From positions 1 to 6,206 of the forward strand of contig JAACDV010000148.1 of NCBI GenBank assembly GCA_009936825.1: a DNA stretch of 6,206 nucleotides. The letters run 5' to 3'. The position numbers and the translations under genes are program-made. The stretch comes from Bacteroidota bacterium. Lineage in GTDB: Bacteria > Pseudomonadota > Alphaproteobacteria > Puniceispirillales > Puniceispirillaceae. Shown here one piece after another: positions 5,494-6,206 of the stretch. The notes under the pieces were generated by a model, which did not search any database, was not told the DNA's origin, and worked only from the letters and a program-made list of their open reading frames with translations. The stretch's first letter is position 1. Each line of letters opens with the position of its first letter.

Positions 5494-6206
5494 ATGTTTG
5501 ACTTCATTGTGCTGGCGATTTTTCGCCAGTTCATCTCCGCAGGATCTCTGACGGTCACGATTGCAGATCAAACGCCCCAGACCCTTAAAGGGGCACATTC
5601 GGGACCCAATGCCGAAATCCACATTCATGACAGGCGCGTGTTGTGGCGCCTTGTTCTTGAGCCTGATCTTGCCTTTGGTGAGAGCTATATGGATAGCCGC
5701 CTGACTGTCCTCGAGGGCGGCCTTGAACCCCTGATGGATTTTCTGATGACCAATGCCGAACACTGGTCAAAGCACTGGCTGGGGCGTTTGACACTGAAAT
5801 TAGGGCAGAGTTTTGCTTTTCTGCAGCATCTGAATCCCCCCTCAGCATCAAAACGTAATGTGGCCCACCATTATGATCTGACAGATGATCTGTTCAGCAG
5901 TTTCCTCGATCCGTGGCGGCAATATTCCTGTGCCTATTTTCACGATGATGAAGACACATTGGAGCAGGCGCAAATCAACAAGCTGGCGCGCCTTGCGGCT
6001 AAACTGGATCTTAACCCGGGCGAGAAGGTGCTGGATATCGGCTGTGGATGGGGCGGGTTGGCGCGCGCCATGGCGCTATGTGTACAGGACACCGAGATCA
6101 CCGGCATAACCCTGTCGAAGCAACAACTGGCCTATGCAAAAACAGCGGCAGCTAAGACCGGATTGAAAGGACGGCTGAATTTTCATCTTCGTGATTACCG
6201 CCGTCA
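5494..6206 (+). CDS. cfa: Cyclopropane-fatty-acyl-phospholipid synthase, N-terminal part (partial)
   Basis: The frame stays open from ATG 5494 to the window end (237 codons, incomplete). The enzyme transfers a methylene group from SAM to the double bond of unsaturated acyl chains in membrane phospholipids; it is cytoplasmic and works at the inner membrane. Residues 1-115 match the N-terminal lipid-binding part (AFGESYMDSRLTVLEGGLEPL, with the typical GESYM...W/L pattern). The catalytic domain follows with NVAHHYDLTDDLF (122-134), QYSCAYF (143-149, its Cys146 aligning with the conserved Cys of Cfa), SAM motif VLDIGCGWGGLA (179-190) and GITLSKQQ (204-211). The later catalytic Glu, His and Tyr lie outside the window. 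GGTGAG (5484-5489) precedes ATG 5494 by 4 nt; an in-frame ATG at 5482 is an alternative start, limited by TAA at 5473-5475. It is transcribed away from mnmC. Confidence 0.92.
   Translation, partial: MFDFIVLAIFRQFISAGSLTVTIADQTPQTLKGAHSGPNAEIHIHDRRVLWRLVLEPDLAFGESYMDSRLTVLEGGLEPLMDFLMTNAEHWSKHWLGRLTLKLGQSFAFLQHLNPPSASKRNVAHHYDLTDDLFSSFLDPWRQYSCAYFHDDEDTLEQAQINKLARLAAKLDLNPGEKVLDIGCGWGGLARAMALCVQDTEITGITLSKQQLAYAKTAAAKTGLKGRLNFHLRDYRR
5512..5529 (+). repeat. Perfect inverted repeat at the 5' end of cfa
   Basis: CTGGCGA (5512-5518) and TCGCCAG (5523-5529) are perfect reverse complements around a TTTT loop, and a G-T pair (5511/5530) can extend the stem. It covers codons 7-12 of cfa. In mRNA it would be a stable stem-loop starting 18 nt after the start codon. 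No U-run follows the second arm, so it is not a normal terminator. It may influence translation or be chance within the hydrophobic/basic N-terminus. Confidence 0.6.

Noticed and set aside
5362..5763. 133-codon open frame on the - strand over the start of cfa
   Set aside because: It is a shadow: the + strand frame from 5494 has clear Cfa motifs throughout, and the - strand peptide resembles no family I know.

Overview
The window looks like a housekeeping stretch of an alphaproteobacterial chromosome. This rests on the gene order radA-cvpA-purF-SDR, a bifunctional mnmC, and a cyclopropane-fatty-acid synthase (cfa) of the usual proteobacterial type. Base composition looks intermediate (roughly low-to-mid 50s % G+C by eye). 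A marine lineage such as SAR116 would fit, but that is a guess. I see no phage, transposon, tRNA, rRNA or CRISPR.

Layout. The + strand opens with the last ~66 codons of radA (1-202). A short leader follows, built of four exact-period 20-bp repeats (211-290) that run into the start of cvpA (279-911). Then come a ~120-bp gap, purF (1034-2545) and an SDR oxidoreductase gene (2545-3297) that overlaps the purF stop by one base. Facing them on the - strand is mnmC (3323-5290), which is split by an in-frame TAA into an N-terminal part (4151-5290) and a C-terminal part (3323-4147). A ~190-bp AT-rich divergent spacer separates mnmC from the 5' part of cfa (from 5494, + strand), which runs off the window end. 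No gene-free stretch exceeds 300 bases.

How the genes fit together. radA (recombination/repair), cvpA (inner-membrane protein) and purF (first committed step of purine synthesis) form a familiar cluster, and the SDR is probably translated together with purF. mnmC finishes the mnm5s2U wobble modification of some tRNAs, and cfa modifies membrane lipids; neither is obviously linked to the purine cluster.

No wholly new system is evident. The points worth a second look are the mnmC gene, whose FAD domain carries both a nonsense codon and a 72-bp tandem-repeat insertion while its methyltransferase domain looks intact; the 20-bp repeat leader, whose alternating units can form mutually exclusive hairpins around the cvpA ribosome binding site; and an unusually long PurF propeptide.
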